Source: Amphimedon queenslandica (Eukaryota; Porifera; Demospongiae; Haplosclerida; Niphatidae). Taken from it: a DNA stretch of 64,000 nucleotides. A model generated the notes under the pieces. That model had not been told where the DNA came from. It saw only the letters and a list, made by a program, of their open reading frames with translations, and made no database searches. The position numbers were made by a program, and so were the translations under genes. Of the stretch, positions 35,248-47,054 are shown piece after piece; position 1 is the first letter of the stretch; each line of letters opens with the position of its first letter. Location: NCBI RefSeq assembly GCF_000090795.2, contig NW_003546413.1, positions 75,927 through 139,926 on the forward strand, given 5' to 3'.

Positions 35248-35748
35248 TTTTTATGATATTTGTACATTAATTGTTTGAAGTGAAAAAAATTTTAATCATA
35301 CAATTCAGTACCATTATGCATTTTTGGCAGCTACAACATTTCACTGGTGTTAAGGAAAACTTGTGGGTGGGTCAGGTGTGCATTATTATCAAAATTGGAG
35401 AAAAGCTGTCCAAATTTGAGGAACTCCTCAATAGTCTTTAGTGCAAGTGGGCATCAGTGATGTGTATAATTGATCAAATTTGAGACTGAGACAGTGTGTT
35501 TGTGTATGCTTCTTAGTGAGCCTACTGTATAATAAACTGAGGGAGATAGAGTGTGTTTATGCACATACATACTTTTATGAGCATCAATATCAGGGAGAAT
35601 AAGACTACACTACTGTATATGTACATGAACATGTACATGAGTGTACTATTATGACCATCAATAGTGGGCATTTGTTTTTTTAAAAGAATTTTTGCACAAT
35701 GGACATAAAATGAAATGTTTGTCTCATAATTTATGCTGCACAGTTCAG
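35248..35748. other. Intergenic gap between converging COG6 and GID8
   Basis: 500 bp of AT-rich DNA with ACATGTACATG-type words near 35620-35640. No exon or structured repeat seen. Confidence 0.6.
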
Positions 35749-36513
35749 CTACTGAGGGTGAGTGAGTGTACTACTGCATATACTGGTAAGCTTAGGAAAG
35801 TTAGCTCCTTTCTTCTCCAGGTTAGACTGTGCCCACAATACAAGCTTCATCAGTACACTGAGCCTTGAGACTTCTTCCTTCCCTTGGTTGCTCAAAATGG
35901 CCGAGTTTAACTCGCTCACAACTTTTAGCCTCTGAGAATGCTGTAGTAGATAAGCAAAAGGGCTTTTTATAGGATCATCATAAGCTAACAGAGCTAAGGC
36001 AGATTCAAGTTCCTCAAGGAATTTTGAATTTTCTTCACCTCTAGCAGAGAGCTCTGACTGGGCATATGCTAATGCCTCATCTACATTGCCCTGACGTATG
36101 TACTCCAATAGCTGCTGTAGTTGTAAGTGGAAGAATAAATCTGGATTAGTGTCTAGTATTACTAGATCTAAATCATTCAATGTCTCAACTGCTTTTTGTA
36201 CTTCTCCTGTTTCGATTGCTGATCGTATTTGTATCTGGCTCTCCATTAGAGAGTCATCTAGTCCTGACTGTATTCCTGTCTCTTTTTGAAAGGAGAGGGC
36301 TGCCTCTTTAAACCCCTCCCTAACCAAATAATCCATTATCACAGAATTGAGATCAGAACGAGATACGGAATGATTATTAACCTACAATTGCTAGTATAAC
36401 GTAAAGTTTAAGCTATTATCTCTTACCTTGTCGCTCCACTCATCTTTTTCTAGAGTTGAACTAGTCGAAAGAGTAACTTCTACAGTTGTTGTTGACGTTG
36501 TGTTGTCCTCCAT
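35749..36513 (-). CDS. GID8: GID8/TWA1 subunit of the CTLH E3 ligase complex
   Basis: Two exons (36513-36427 and 36381-35749), phase 0, give 239 codons plus stop. A Thr/Ser-rich start is followed by KDEWSDKVN and the LisH motif (DLNSVIMDYLVREGFKEAALSF), the CTLH domain (IQIRSAIETGEVQKAVETLNDL) and the CRA domain (LLAYDDPIKSPFAYLL), in the order and spacing of human GID8. It scaffolds the RING pair MAEA/RMND5 in the CTLH/GID ubiquitin ligase. It faces NSRP1 across only 59 bp. Confidence 0.95.
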
Positions 36514-36572
36514 CTTTAACCACGCCTTCTATCACTTTAACCCTCACACCCAGTAGATCTAATAATTTTAAA
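36514..36572. promoter_or_regulatory. 59-bp head-to-head promoter interval, GID8 and NSRP1
   Basis: The shortest of five divergent start-codon gaps in the window; it contains AATAATTTTAAAATGG at the NSRP1 start. Confidence 0.5.
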
Positions 36573-39500
36573 ATGGCGGCCAAAAAGTAGGTTGTCTTTT
36601 TGTTCATCTAAGATTTTACTCTTACTATTACTATTACAGACAGTATGGTCTTATTATTCCGAAAAGTAAACCTCAAGTTCTGACCAAACCATCTGCCTTT
36701 GATGATGACAGCAGTGATGAAGATAATGTGGTATGAATTTTGTGTTTAATAATGTCTGAATGATAATTTTTCTTACTTCACTCTTATGATAAAAGGATGC
36801 AAGAAAGAAGCAAGTCAGTGCATCGTTAAGAAAGGAAGGGATAAAGAGACTTGAAGCTAAGACAGTGAGATAATTCATATCATTAGGGTATTATTTACAT
36901 GTAGAACCTTTTAGACTAAGAATATGCTAACGGAAGCTTTGTGTGAAGATCCAAGTGTGTTTGACTATGATGGGGTTTATGATCAAATGCAGGAGAAGAA
37001 ACGAGACTCAAAACTACTAGGAAAACAAGATAGAAAAGTAAGTGATAATACTTGTACCAGTTTGTTTGTATGAATCATTTTGTATTGTGTTGTTAAATTA
37101 TAGTAATATTTCCCTTTCATCTAAAACTAACTTAATGATAACCATTTCATAATTGTGACTAATGACAGCCATAATAGCTATACTATTCAGCCAAATGTTT
37201 GTTACTTCCAGTCATAAGTTTTGGAAGTATCAACAGTTGAAAAAAGATCCAAATTTTGGTTGAAGTCTATGTTTCCAATAGTTCATTTTAATCACTCAAT
37301 GTCAAATTTAGCATAGTGTGTATTGGTTGTGTTTTAATGATACATTTCAATTGGTATAGAATCACCTATACCAAGTTCTCCACTATCAGTTGTTGTGTTT
37401 GTTTTATTTATTCATTTATTTATTTACTTGCAGTTTCTTTTCATTTACAGTCGAAATATATTGCAAATTTGAAAAGGACGGCAGAAGTGAGAAAGATAGA
37501 ACAAGAGCTAGCCTACGAGAGGAAGGTACAGAAGGAGAGAGAGACTGAGGGAGAAGCATTCTCTGATAAAGACTCCTTTGTTACTCCAAGCTACCTGAGG
37601 AAGCTAGAGGAAAGGGCAGCCATTGAAGAGAGACTGAGGAAAGAAGAGGAGATAGAGAGTGAGCCTTAAAAATTAAGGATGCTTGTAATTAATAAAGTAA
37701 AAATAAATAATTGAATAAAATATATTCTTCATCAGGGTTTCCCACAGGATTTGACATAGTGGTCAGCTTCTTGTTAGTGGTTTTTTAAGTTGCTCCAAAT
37801 TTTGGCAAAATAATATTTACTGTTACTACTGTAGCACAGGGTAAATGACTAGGAGAGAATACTTAATCCATTTCTATTACATTTTTTGATACTGTGCTAT
37901 AGTACAGGGTTTTTGGTCAAAGCTCATCAAAAGTGGCTGGGAGAGAATTATATTTTTTTATTTATATACATAGTTATGTTGTGTAGCTGCATGATTCTGA
38001 TCAAAATTGGATTTTCTGAATTTTCAAAGTTGCTCTAAAATCATGCGAAAGACCCTGTGTAGGGTCTTTTGCCAAATTTCATTAAAATGGCTGGGAGAGA
38101 ATTTTATGTTTTAGTTGTCTACAAATTTTGAGTGGATTCTGATCAAAATGAGAATTTTTATGAGTTTTTTGAAAGTTGCTTCAAAAGCTGTGTGCTATTA
38201 TAATGAGCCAATTTTTGTAAAAAAGCATGGCCTATGGTTTTTTAAAAAATGACTCTGAAATCACCCCAATTTTTATTACATTTTTATGCATGTTGATGTC
38301 CTCATGCTATGTAGAAAGTTTGAGCTGATTCCGACTTCAATTTTCCAAGTTATAACCATTTTTAAAAAGTAGCAAATTTTGGAAAAAACCATGGACTATT
38401 GCTCATGGTTTTTTTCCAAAAAATGAGTCCGAAATCACCCCGAATTTTTATTTCATTTTCTAATACCTTACGGTTGGTAATATTCGAGGGTCCGAAATTT
38501 CGTGTTTTCTTCAAAATGTCCTTAGAAGCTAATATTCGTGGGTACAAATATTCGTGGATGACAGTTAGCAAACTTTTTTCCACTTGGATCTCCTGGACTA
38601 GCTTCCAACACATGGCTTATAGTGGAATATGGAGTAATAGACAAAGACTTTGGCTCCTCCACTAGCTTGGAAATGGTAGTTAGAGCTCTGCATGGCCCGT
38701 TAATTAGTTTTTATGTGTGGGTGGGTAGAGGTTAAAATTTCGTGGATAAAAATTAACCATGAAATTAACGAAAATTAATACCCCACGAAATTTACCAACT
38801 GTACAGTACATATTGTTGTCCTCATGCTACGTAGAAAGTTTGAGCTCATTCCAACTTCAATTTTCCAAGTTACTGTATAGCAGAAAATTTTCGTGGCCCA
38901 AAATTTTCATGGATCTGTCCAAAAATCAATTTCATGGCTTTAATTTTCGTGGTTTTTTACAATTCAGCCATCTTAAACCGTATAAATCGATTTTCACGGA
39001 TTTTATTTTCATGGGTTTTGAAAAAAAACGCAAAATCCACAAATTTTGGGTCACAAAAATCTTCCGCTATATGGTATGACCATTTTTAAAAGTAGCAAAT
39101 TTTGGAAAAAACCATGGACATGGTTTTTTCCAAAAAGTGACTCCGAAATCACCCCAAATTTTTATTACATTTTCTAATACATGTACATATTGATGTCATT
39201 GTGCTATGTAGAAAGTTTGAGCTGTTTCCGACAAATAATTTTGAGTTATGAGTATTTTAAGACATGAGCCAATTTTTGGGAAAAAAACAAATGCCATAGA
39301 TAAGGTTTGTCAGCTTATAGAGCGTGCTTTGTCTAAGGGAACTCTGTTGTATATGTACATGTATGAGCATTGTAATAAACCATACATTGGCATGTGGAAT
39401 TAAAATTGTAGGGGATTGTTGGTTTTTGACACAAAGTATGAAGTTTAATATTTTTGTGTACATTCATGTACATGTTATGTGCAGAAGATGTGACTAAAGG

Positions 39501-40503
39501 CCTTTTCACACTGGCACAGTTTTCAAAGCGCTTTGATGCGCTTTGTTGATACAGCTGAAATAATGCACATTGATCGTGTTCACACTAGCAGCTGAATTAT
39601 GTATCAATTTGTGTTCTTGTTGCCATTGGTTTACATTGATCGAAGCGCATCACTTCACATCAATCCACCTCTGGAGGTGAAGGAGGGTGATGCGCATCAA
39701 TGCGCATTAATTGAAAACCACTCTAGTGTGAACACGATTAATGCGCATCAATGCGCATTACTTGTGCCAGTGTGAAAAGGCCTTAAATTTTCAATGTAAA
39801 ATCCATGAAATGAATTATTGGAGAAATCACCAAAGTATTTAAACTCCTGTCAATATATCTTTTATAGTGTACACACTATAAAAGATATATTGACAGGAGT
39901 TTAAATTTATTTTGTTCATCAAATATTTGAACCCAGTTGAATTGCTGATTAACAAATTTTTATGTTAATATTTAATATACTGATAGTATAATGTGTTGCT
40001 TATGTCATTTATTTATTTTTTATTCTTTAGAATTAAATGATGTTACTAAGGAAACTGATTTGAGCCGTTTTTATCGAAACGTGTTGGAGAGAAAGACAAC
40101 TGGTGCTCCATCATCTACCACTGAGGAACAAGAACAAGATAGAGAGAAAGAAGACAGACATGACTATACTGATACATTCGAACAAAATGATAATGAACCT
40201 TTAGATGAAGCTGGTAGTGAAGATGATGAAGGTGGCAATAATGATGAAGGATCTGGTAATGAAGGAAGTCCACCAGAGAAAGAAACTGATGAACTTGATG
40301 AGGAAGAGAGACAAGAAGCAAAAGAAGATTCACCTCCGGTTCCAACTGTACCTGAACCCCAACCAGAGACTGTTGAAGAAAGACGAAAGCGTATTTTTGC
40401 AAAAAGAACTAATGAGGAATCTGCCTTGTCTGCTAAAGAACGCTACCTGGCTAGGAAGAGAGCAAAGTTATCTGAGCCTACTGTAATAACAGAAGATGAT
40501 TAA
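36573..40503 (+). CDS. NSRP1: Nuclear speckle splicing regulatory protein 1
   Basis: Six exons (36573-36586, 36640-36730, 36796-36864, 36915-37037, 37451-37658, 40031-40503) give 325 codons plus stop. QYGLIIPK and KPSAFDDDSSDED match the N terminus of animal NSRP1. SKYIANLKRTAEVRK and SDKDSFVTPSYLRKL match the central coiled coil, and [20 protein letters not shown] matches the C-terminal block (human FAKRNNEETVMSARDRYLAR). NSRP1 sits in nuclear speckles and affects alternative splicing. The acidic/Glu-rich stretch in the last exon replaces the RS-rich region of vertebrates, so the protein is shorter. The 2.4-kb last intron is packed with satellite and MITEs. The last exon has been copied twice downstream. 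Confidence 0.93.
37740..38170 (+). repeat. Imperfect tandem repeat in the last NSRP1 intron
   Basis: Recurrent AAATGGCTGGGAGAGAAT and TGCTATAGTACAGGG words, related to the repeat at 26940. Confidence 0.65.
38463..38806. mobile_element. MITE, CCTTACGGTTGGTAA family, copy 1
   Basis: Ends TACCTTACGGTTGGTAA and TTTACCAACTGTACAGTA are inverted. The satellite is split at TA. A second copy is at 42896. Confidence 0.8.
38871..39075. mobile_element. MITE of the TAC(C/A)GTATAGC family inside satellite
   Basis: Ends TACTGTATAGCAGAAAATTTT and AAATCTTCCGCTATATGGTA. The host reads CAAGT-TA-TGACCATTTT when the element is removed, so the target was TA. Confidence 0.85.
39498..39783. mobile_element. 286-bp MITE with TAA target duplication (Harbinger-like)
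   Basis: Ends AGGCCTTTTCACACTGGCAC and its inverse, flanked by TAA on both sides. The paralogous segment near 52060 lacks it (GACTAAATTTT), giving an empty site. Confidence 0.85.
39837..39906. repeat. Perfect 34-bp-arm hairpin with 2-nt loop
   Basis: ATTTAAACTCCTGTCAATAT... to 39870 is exactly mirrored from 39873 to 39906. The equivalent paralogous sequence near 52110 lacks it. Confidence 0.9.
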
Positions 40504-40765
40504 TTTTTATTATTGAAAATATTTTAAATTGGGCGGGTCTGCTTTTGAGGGGCCGGGTCCGATAACTAATTTGCGTTCAAATCATTCTTCTGGAGTGGAG
40601 ACACTGTCTTCTTGGATGGTTCTGTAACTAGCTTCTGCAGTTCTATTACCGCCCATCACTACTGGGAGTTATCTTGGCCGTTTTTCTCTTTGATAAGTGT
40701 AAGACAGTTATACAGTATGCTGTTAAGTCTCATTATGAATTCCTACTATTTATAGAGTCCACACA
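40504..40765. other. Gap between NSRP1 and the 2A/death-domain gene
   Basis: 262 bp holding the NSRP1 3' UTR (including TTTGAGGGGCCGGG, also found after the copies at 47100 and 52785) and the promoter of the next gene. Confidence 0.55.
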
Positions 40766-43700
40766 ATGAAGTTGTTGGTATATACTCGTATCATAAAGGT
40801 CCTCTTCTCTCTCCTCCTCCTTATGTCAGGTGATGTAGAGCTCAACCCAGGACCTAGTAAAGATAGCCATAATATTGTGTGCCATAATTATCATTATTTA
40901 AACTGTAGATCCAAAGGAGATACTAATGAAATATTGGGCTAAGCTATCCAAAGCAATATCAGCTAATGTTAGCAATGTAGCCAATGCATTGTTTTCCAAG
41001 GACCTAATAACACGTGGGACTAGAGAATACACGTTGACAGCACTTGGCCCAACTAGTACTGATAAAGCCACTAGATTAATGATTGATGTGGTGGATCAGC
41101 TAGAAGCTTCTATTGATGAAAGACAGTATTTAGTTAAGGTGTGTAGTGTATTAACTAAACAAGGTGCAGCAATAAAAGAGATAGGAATCATTATGCTTAA
41201 AGAACTAGGTATGTACATGCACATAACTAACATATATCAGTCAAAAAATGTTAACCTCTTTGTGTACTCAATAGAAGAAGACACTGCTACTGTCCATCCT
41301 CCTCTTCCTCAAAGTGGAGCTAGTGAAGGTAAAAAATAAAATGCTAATAATTAAGAATTATTATTATTATTGCCTGGTTCCATCATTAATCATGTGCAGT
41401 TGTGGCTATTGTATGTATTCTGTGGTTTACTACTGGTCTGCTGTAGATAGACCTGATCTCAATTGTTGTTGCAACAGTGTGTTATGTTAATGTGCATCAC
41501 GCTCATTTCATTTTTCTATTTCTTTCTACTAGGCAAGAAACTTAACTTGAGAACAGCCTTAAGGATATTTCATTCTTCTGCTCATCATTACAGACTGATA
41601 GGGACTGTATTGGATGTAAAAGTAGCAGATCTGAAATTAACTGAGGATGTAACTAGTAATCTCATCACAGTATTCGAGAGGTGGTTTGATGCCAATAGAA
41701 ATGTTAGTTGGGATACATTATTGGAACTTTGTGACAACTTTCCTGATCAATTGGGCAAAGCAAAGGCTCATCTAAATAAATTTTTTCCAAAAATAGGTGT
41801 GTAATTATGTGTACATATCTTGACATTAATAATTTAGTGCTCATTACAATTTACAATTTTTATTTGGGTGCGGAGCCACTAATGTTTTTCATTCTTCTAG
41901 TAAAGAATAATTTTTTTCTTTTTTGTAGGAGAGAATACAAGTAATTTTGATAATGTAATAGAAGTAGAACCAGGTATTACACACATATAGCCAGTGTCTT
42001 ACTAACATTTAAGGGTAAGTCCGGTGTACATGTATTTTGGGATATTTATTTTATTGGCTTAATATGATTGCCTGACCATAATAATGACGTATTCCAACTC
42101 CCATTGTCTAAAAAATTTTTCACTGAGATATGAGCTTTGAAAGATGCTCATTTTTGTTACTTCCTGTCGGTGGGTGTGGCTAAACATGACATCCTAGAGC
42201 ATAGATATTAGAGGGGATTGGCAACGGGGCGTAGCAACAGAAAATGCGAGTTGGGTTACCACATGACAACCATCAGTGTTTTGATTGTATTCCCATCTCC
42301 TCCATTGGTGAATTTGCACTGGAAGGATTTCGAAGGAAATTTGTGTCTCTTGAGGATAGCGCTTGCTTATGATATATAGCCTATTCCACATAGAATTTTT
42401 AGAGCTACCAGCAGCAAGGTTTTTGTCTCCAAAAAGCCATTTTACAACCAGTTATAGGTACACAAAGTCGCCTGTTTTTGAAACACTTTATCCTTCGTAA
42501 AACGCTTGGCCATTATAGCATCAACGAGCAAGTTAGCTCATTCCATAGGAGATTTCAAGCTCTTCAAAATGACTATACTTATTCATAGCTCAAGATCAAC
42601 ATGAGTCTTTTGGAGGGGGAAAAGATGGTATTTTTAGTGAGAGTGACATGGCTACTAGCATATGCATTGATTTGTTTTAAAAATATTAATAAAAAGAATA
42701 AACACTGGTTAGTATTATGTGTGAGTTTTGTTTGCATAAATGGCATCCTCTTGGAGTTATTCAAAAAATAAAGCAATAAAATCTGTGATTTTGCTCCAAA
42801 ATCTGTCAAAAATCCCAACCCACCTCTGTTTACTTAGCAATAATACAAATGAATGGAGGTTTGCCCACACCCACGCTTCTGTTTCCAATCCCTTTTACCG
42901 TACGGTTGGTAATATTCAAGGGTCCAAAATTTCGTGTTTTCTCCAAAATATCCTTAGAAGCTAATATTCGTGGGTACAAATATTCGTGGGTGGTAGTTAG
43001 CAAACTTCTTTTCACTTTGATCTACTGGACTAGCTTCCAACACATGGCTTATGGTGGAATATGGAGTAACAGACAAGAACTCTGGCTCCTCTACTGGCTT
43101 GGAAATAGTAGTTAGAGCTCTGCATGGCCCGTTAATTAGCTTTTATGTGTGGGTGGTAGGGGTTAAAATTTCGTGGATAAAAATAAACCACGAAATTAAC
43201 GAAAATTAATACGCCACAAAATTTACCAACTGTACGGTATTTACTCTAATATCTATGCCTAGAGGCATAGATGCAGCTAAATCCATTCCTTTATAGGGGG
43301 AAATAATCCTTTATTCTCATGCCTAATAATGTAATAGCACTAATTTAAAGATTGGGATCATTAGCTTTCATTATTCTGAGCATGCAACTGCAAGAAAATG
43401 TCATAATACCACAAGTAGGAAATTTTCTTGTTTGCTATTTTGAGTCTTTTTCTTGCAGTTGCATGCTTAGAATAATGATAGCTAATGATCCCGATCTTTA
43501 AATTAGTGCTATTACATTACTAGGCATGAGAATGAACAATTATTTCCCCCTATAAAGGAATGGGTTTAGCTGCATCTATACCTCTAGTGATGTCACGTTT
43601 AGCCACACTCACTGACAGGAAGTAACAAAAATGAGCATTTTTGAACGCTCATATCTCAGTGAAAAATTTTTAGACAATGGGAGTTGGAATACATCATTAT

Positions 43701-46700
43701 TGTGGTCAGGCAATCATATTAAGCCAAAAAATAAATACCCAAAAATACATGCACCGGACTTACCCTTTAGGTGTGTGAGCTACCTTGTGCATGATGCTAT
43801 AATGATTAATTTTTTATGACCCCCAGGTCGTAAATTTTTAAATTAAGCCAGATTAAGCCCCCATGTTTTTTGTGTAAATTAATTTTTGTCAAATATTAGC
43901 TGCTCTGCAGCTTTATAGAGACCAAATAACCTTTTCATTATTTTGAGCACCATTCAATATTAATTCCTCACCATTATTTTTTTAACCTTCAATTACCATT
44001 GACTTGTTTGTAAACAAAAATTCAATACTTTGTATAATTTTAAGAGAATATGAATTAAATTATATATTTTAAAATGTTTATAGGTACTATAAAGAAGTGG
44101 TTTGATGATGAAAAAGAAGGCTGGATTGATTTGACCCTCACTCGTGTACATATGGTTGGGCCTGCTGGCTCTGGTAAATCATGTGCACAAAACCTTCTAC
44201 TTAATGAGCCACCACCAAAACACTTACCTTGTACCACCTCATCTGAAGACCTTCTCACCTGTTCTGACACCCCATTTTCTGACCCTAAAATCCTTGAACA
44301 TTCATCTTCCAACCCTCAAATATCTTCTGATACCTCACAATCTTCTGATCCACATGCCTCTCCTGATTCTATGACTGACCTACACTACAACACTACTACC
44401 TCCTCTTCAAACACCTCCTCTAAGTCTATCACTGACAGTACACCAATAGCTTGTAAAGCTGTCAAAGCTCTAAGAGTTACTTCTAATGATAATGAGACTT
44501 GGAACAGAATTACTAAAGATGAATTGCTGGAGAGATTAGCATCTAGTTTAAAAAGAGCTGTGGCCAAGTTTTCTCAACAAAAGCAAGCTACGTCCACACT
44601 TTCATTTTCAGATGAGTCAGAATCAGATGATGAATTTACACCAGAAGCCCCAGAAGGGCCTCGTGATTATGGAACTGTAGTTAATGAAATAGTTCAATGC
44701 CTTTCTGTAGCAAAAGCTCAATTAAGTGAGAAATGGGCATACATTATTGATTCTGGTGGTCAACCAGCATTTCAAGAGCTGCTACCAGTGTTTACTAGGG
44801 CAGCTTCTCTTAATGTCATCACACTTGACCTTTCTAAAGGTATCGATGATGAGTTTGAGTACACGTACCGAATTAATGGAAAAGAGTTTAAATGCGATGA
44901 GAAAATGAAATATTCAAACCGTAAGGTTTTCAATTCTGTCGTTTCAGCAGCATCAGTTCAGAAACCATTAGATATTCCGTATTTGACCAAGCCTTCTCAA
45001 GAGGCTACTTTCATTCACTCTATGTCTTTTGTTCTTGGTACTCATTACGATGTGGTGATTAAAAATAGCAAAAATGAAAAAGAGGCATTTGCACAGGTGA
45101 AGCAAATGAGCGACGATTTGATGAAACAACTGGATTCTCATTCTAAGAAGTACATTATTCCTGATGTACATGAAGATTCTACGTGTATCATATTTCTGGT
45201 TGATACATTAATAAAAGATCGAGGTGAAAGAAAGAGGGTCAGCCAGGAAATTTTTAAAATTGTAGATCGAAGTCAGACTTCTCTTAAAGTAAAAATCCCG
45301 ATCTGGCTGTTTGTTTTTGAGCTTTGCTTAGAGAAAAAAGCTGAAAGTAATGGTGGTTTTGTTACAAGAGAAGAAGCTGACGACGAAGGTAAGAGACTTC
45401 ACATGACTCCTAGTGATGTTGAAGATGCTCTAACTTACAGTACCTTCACAATTGCACCATTATTCTATACTATCCTGATATTGAACCTCAATTAGTGTTT
45501 GTTGACCCGCAGAAAATTCTTGAAGTACTTTCACAATTATTGGCTCTCACATATGTCAAAAAGGATACTGCACAGAAAGTATTTAAACCAAAATTGAAAA
45601 TAACTTGGGATGAAATGGCCCTATTAAAAAATCAGGGTCGCTTCAAAAAAGATCTTCTTAAGAAGTTCACTGTATTCACTGGTAAATTTCAGCCAGATTA
45701 CTTCATCAATTTGCTTAACAAATGCCACATCATTGCTCAACTACAGAAAAACAAAAGTCAAGCTAAAGATGTAGTCTATTTTCTTCCTTCTGCTTTAAGT
45801 TCATATGATGATAGCTTTGAAAAGAGCCCTACAGATAGAAAACCTCTACTTTATGTTTGGAGAAAGCAAGTGGCTGGAGAAGATGTAGGAAAAGTCTTTG
45901 TCAATGTACCTCAAGGAATCTTCCCTCTGATGATTGTTCGTTTACTCAAGGAAGAAGAATACGTTGTCTGGCTATCTAATCCTGATGACGTCTCACAATT
46001 TCGAAATGCAATATCGTTATGGATCTCTTTTGACAAAAATGATGATGACCCAGATGAACGTTTGTACATCATTAATCGTGGGAAGCATATTGAAGTTATT
46101 TTTACTGGAAAGAAGGAACATTGTCCAAAAATTAACACACTACTTTGTAAAGTCATCAAAAAGAGTGCAGATGTCATCAACATTTCAGTTAAAGACTTGA
46201 ACATAGCTTTTGCTTGCCAACGTGACAACAGTGAATACTGTATTATCAAAAATGAAGCAGCTCAAATAATAGGTTGCTGCTCTAAACCTGCTCACACTTG
46301 TACTCTTGATGACAGCTATTGGTGCTGGTTCAATACATCAGGTATGTGTAACAACTTTATTATTATTATTATATTATTATTATTATAATTATTGTAAAGG
46401 TTCTGCACAAAAATGTGTGTTACTTATACGCATTCATAAAGCCTGTTCTTAATGCTATAACATTGATGAACTTATCTTAGATATACCATATAAAAGTAGA
46501 CATTATTTTTTTATTGCATGGCCAATTATTCTTTTCGTTTATATATAATGGTTTTTGTTATTCAAAGAATGCATTATGTACATATCAATCAATAAAACAT
46601 TTTTAAATCCACAGGCCAGGAGCTTAATAATGCAGTAGTCTTGAGGATATTTTCTACTTCTGCTAGTGAGTATAACCTAATAGGGACTGGATTGGGTGTA

Positions 46701-47054
46701 GATGTGTCTGATCTGACACAGATCCCAGGCCAAGCAATGAATAATCTTATTAAAGTAATTGAAAGGTGGTTCAAAGCCAACAAAGATGTCAGCTGGGATG
46801 CATTAAGACAACTTTGTAAATACTTCCCCAAACAACTGGGCCAAGCAGAAGCTAAGCTAGATGAAGTACTTGGTAAAGAAGAAGATTCACCTCCAATTCC
46901 AACTGTACCAGAACCTCAACCAGAGACAATTGAAGAAAGACGGAAGCGTATTTTTGCAAAAAGAACTAATGAGGAATCTGCCTTGTCTGAACACTACCTA
47001 GCTAGGAAGAAAGTAAAGTTATCTCAGCCTACTGTAATAACAGAAGATGATTAA
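40766..47054 (+). CDS. 2A-led death-domain Roc-COR-like protein ending in a captured NSRP1 tail
   Basis: Seven exons, all phase 1: 40766-40856, 40909-41208, 41275-41328, 41533-41796, 41929-41973, 44084-46341, 46615-47054. Order: a hydrophobic N terminus ending in the 2A-like motif DVELNPGP (residues 23-30); a helical CARD- or death-fold-like domain (exon 2); a death domain (exon 4; [23 protein letters not shown], in part); a GTPase-like exon with P-loop GPAGSGKS, a Ser/Thr-rich insert of about 120 residues, switch [10 protein letters not shown] and GTHYD at the NKxD position; a COR-like region ([19 protein letters not shown]); a second death domain (exon 7); then 49 residues nearly identical to the NSRP1 C terminus. 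The frame slips by net -1 near 45437-45443, within COR. So the gene is a recent pseudogene, a polymorphic allele, or carries an assembly error. It is probably an innate-immune-type sensor. Confidence 0.75.
40832..40855 (+). other. 2A-like ribosome-skipping motif DVELNPGP
   Basis: Fits the D-(V/I)-E-x-N-P-G-P consensus, preceded by a Leu-rich hydrophobic stretch (FSLLLLM). Separation would fall between Gly29 and Pro30, releasing the leader from the death-fold protein. In sea urchins such 2A leaders on NLR-type proteins have been reported to double as signal sequences. Confidence 0.85.
42896..43240. mobile_element. MITE, CCTTACGGTTGGTAA family, copy 2
   Basis: TACCGTACGGTTGGTAA to TTTACCAACTGTACGGTA; closely similar to copy 1 over its length. 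Nested in the larger TIR element. Confidence 0.85.
43258..43587. repeat. Foldback unit with about 140-bp arms
   Basis: TAGAGGCATAGATGCAGCTA at the left is mirrored by TAGCTGCATCTATACCTCTA at the right. The arms meet near 43400-43440. Confidence 0.85.

Larger units (their letters stand above)
38219..39290 (+). repeat. Satellite block (175-bp family) interrupted by two MITEs
   Basis: Units at 38219-38463, 38807-38870 and 39076-39290. Reading across each MITE restores the unit, with TA as the target site. Confidence 0.8.
42012..43766. mobile_element. 1.75-kb element with about 190-bp inverted repeats, TTA target duplication
   Basis: AGGGTAAGTCCGGTG at the left end and its inverse at the right; homology runs from 42012-42200 and 43588-43766. 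TTA flanks both ends. No transposase frame is visible, so it is non-autonomous. It fills intron 5 of the death-domain gene and contains a MITE and a foldback unit. Confidence 0.85.

Noticed and set aside
38399-38665. ORFs inside the CCTTACGGTTGGTAA MITE, also at 42849-43115
   Set aside because: Both copies share the frame only because they are the same MITE. No start, no family match, and they cross the TIR.
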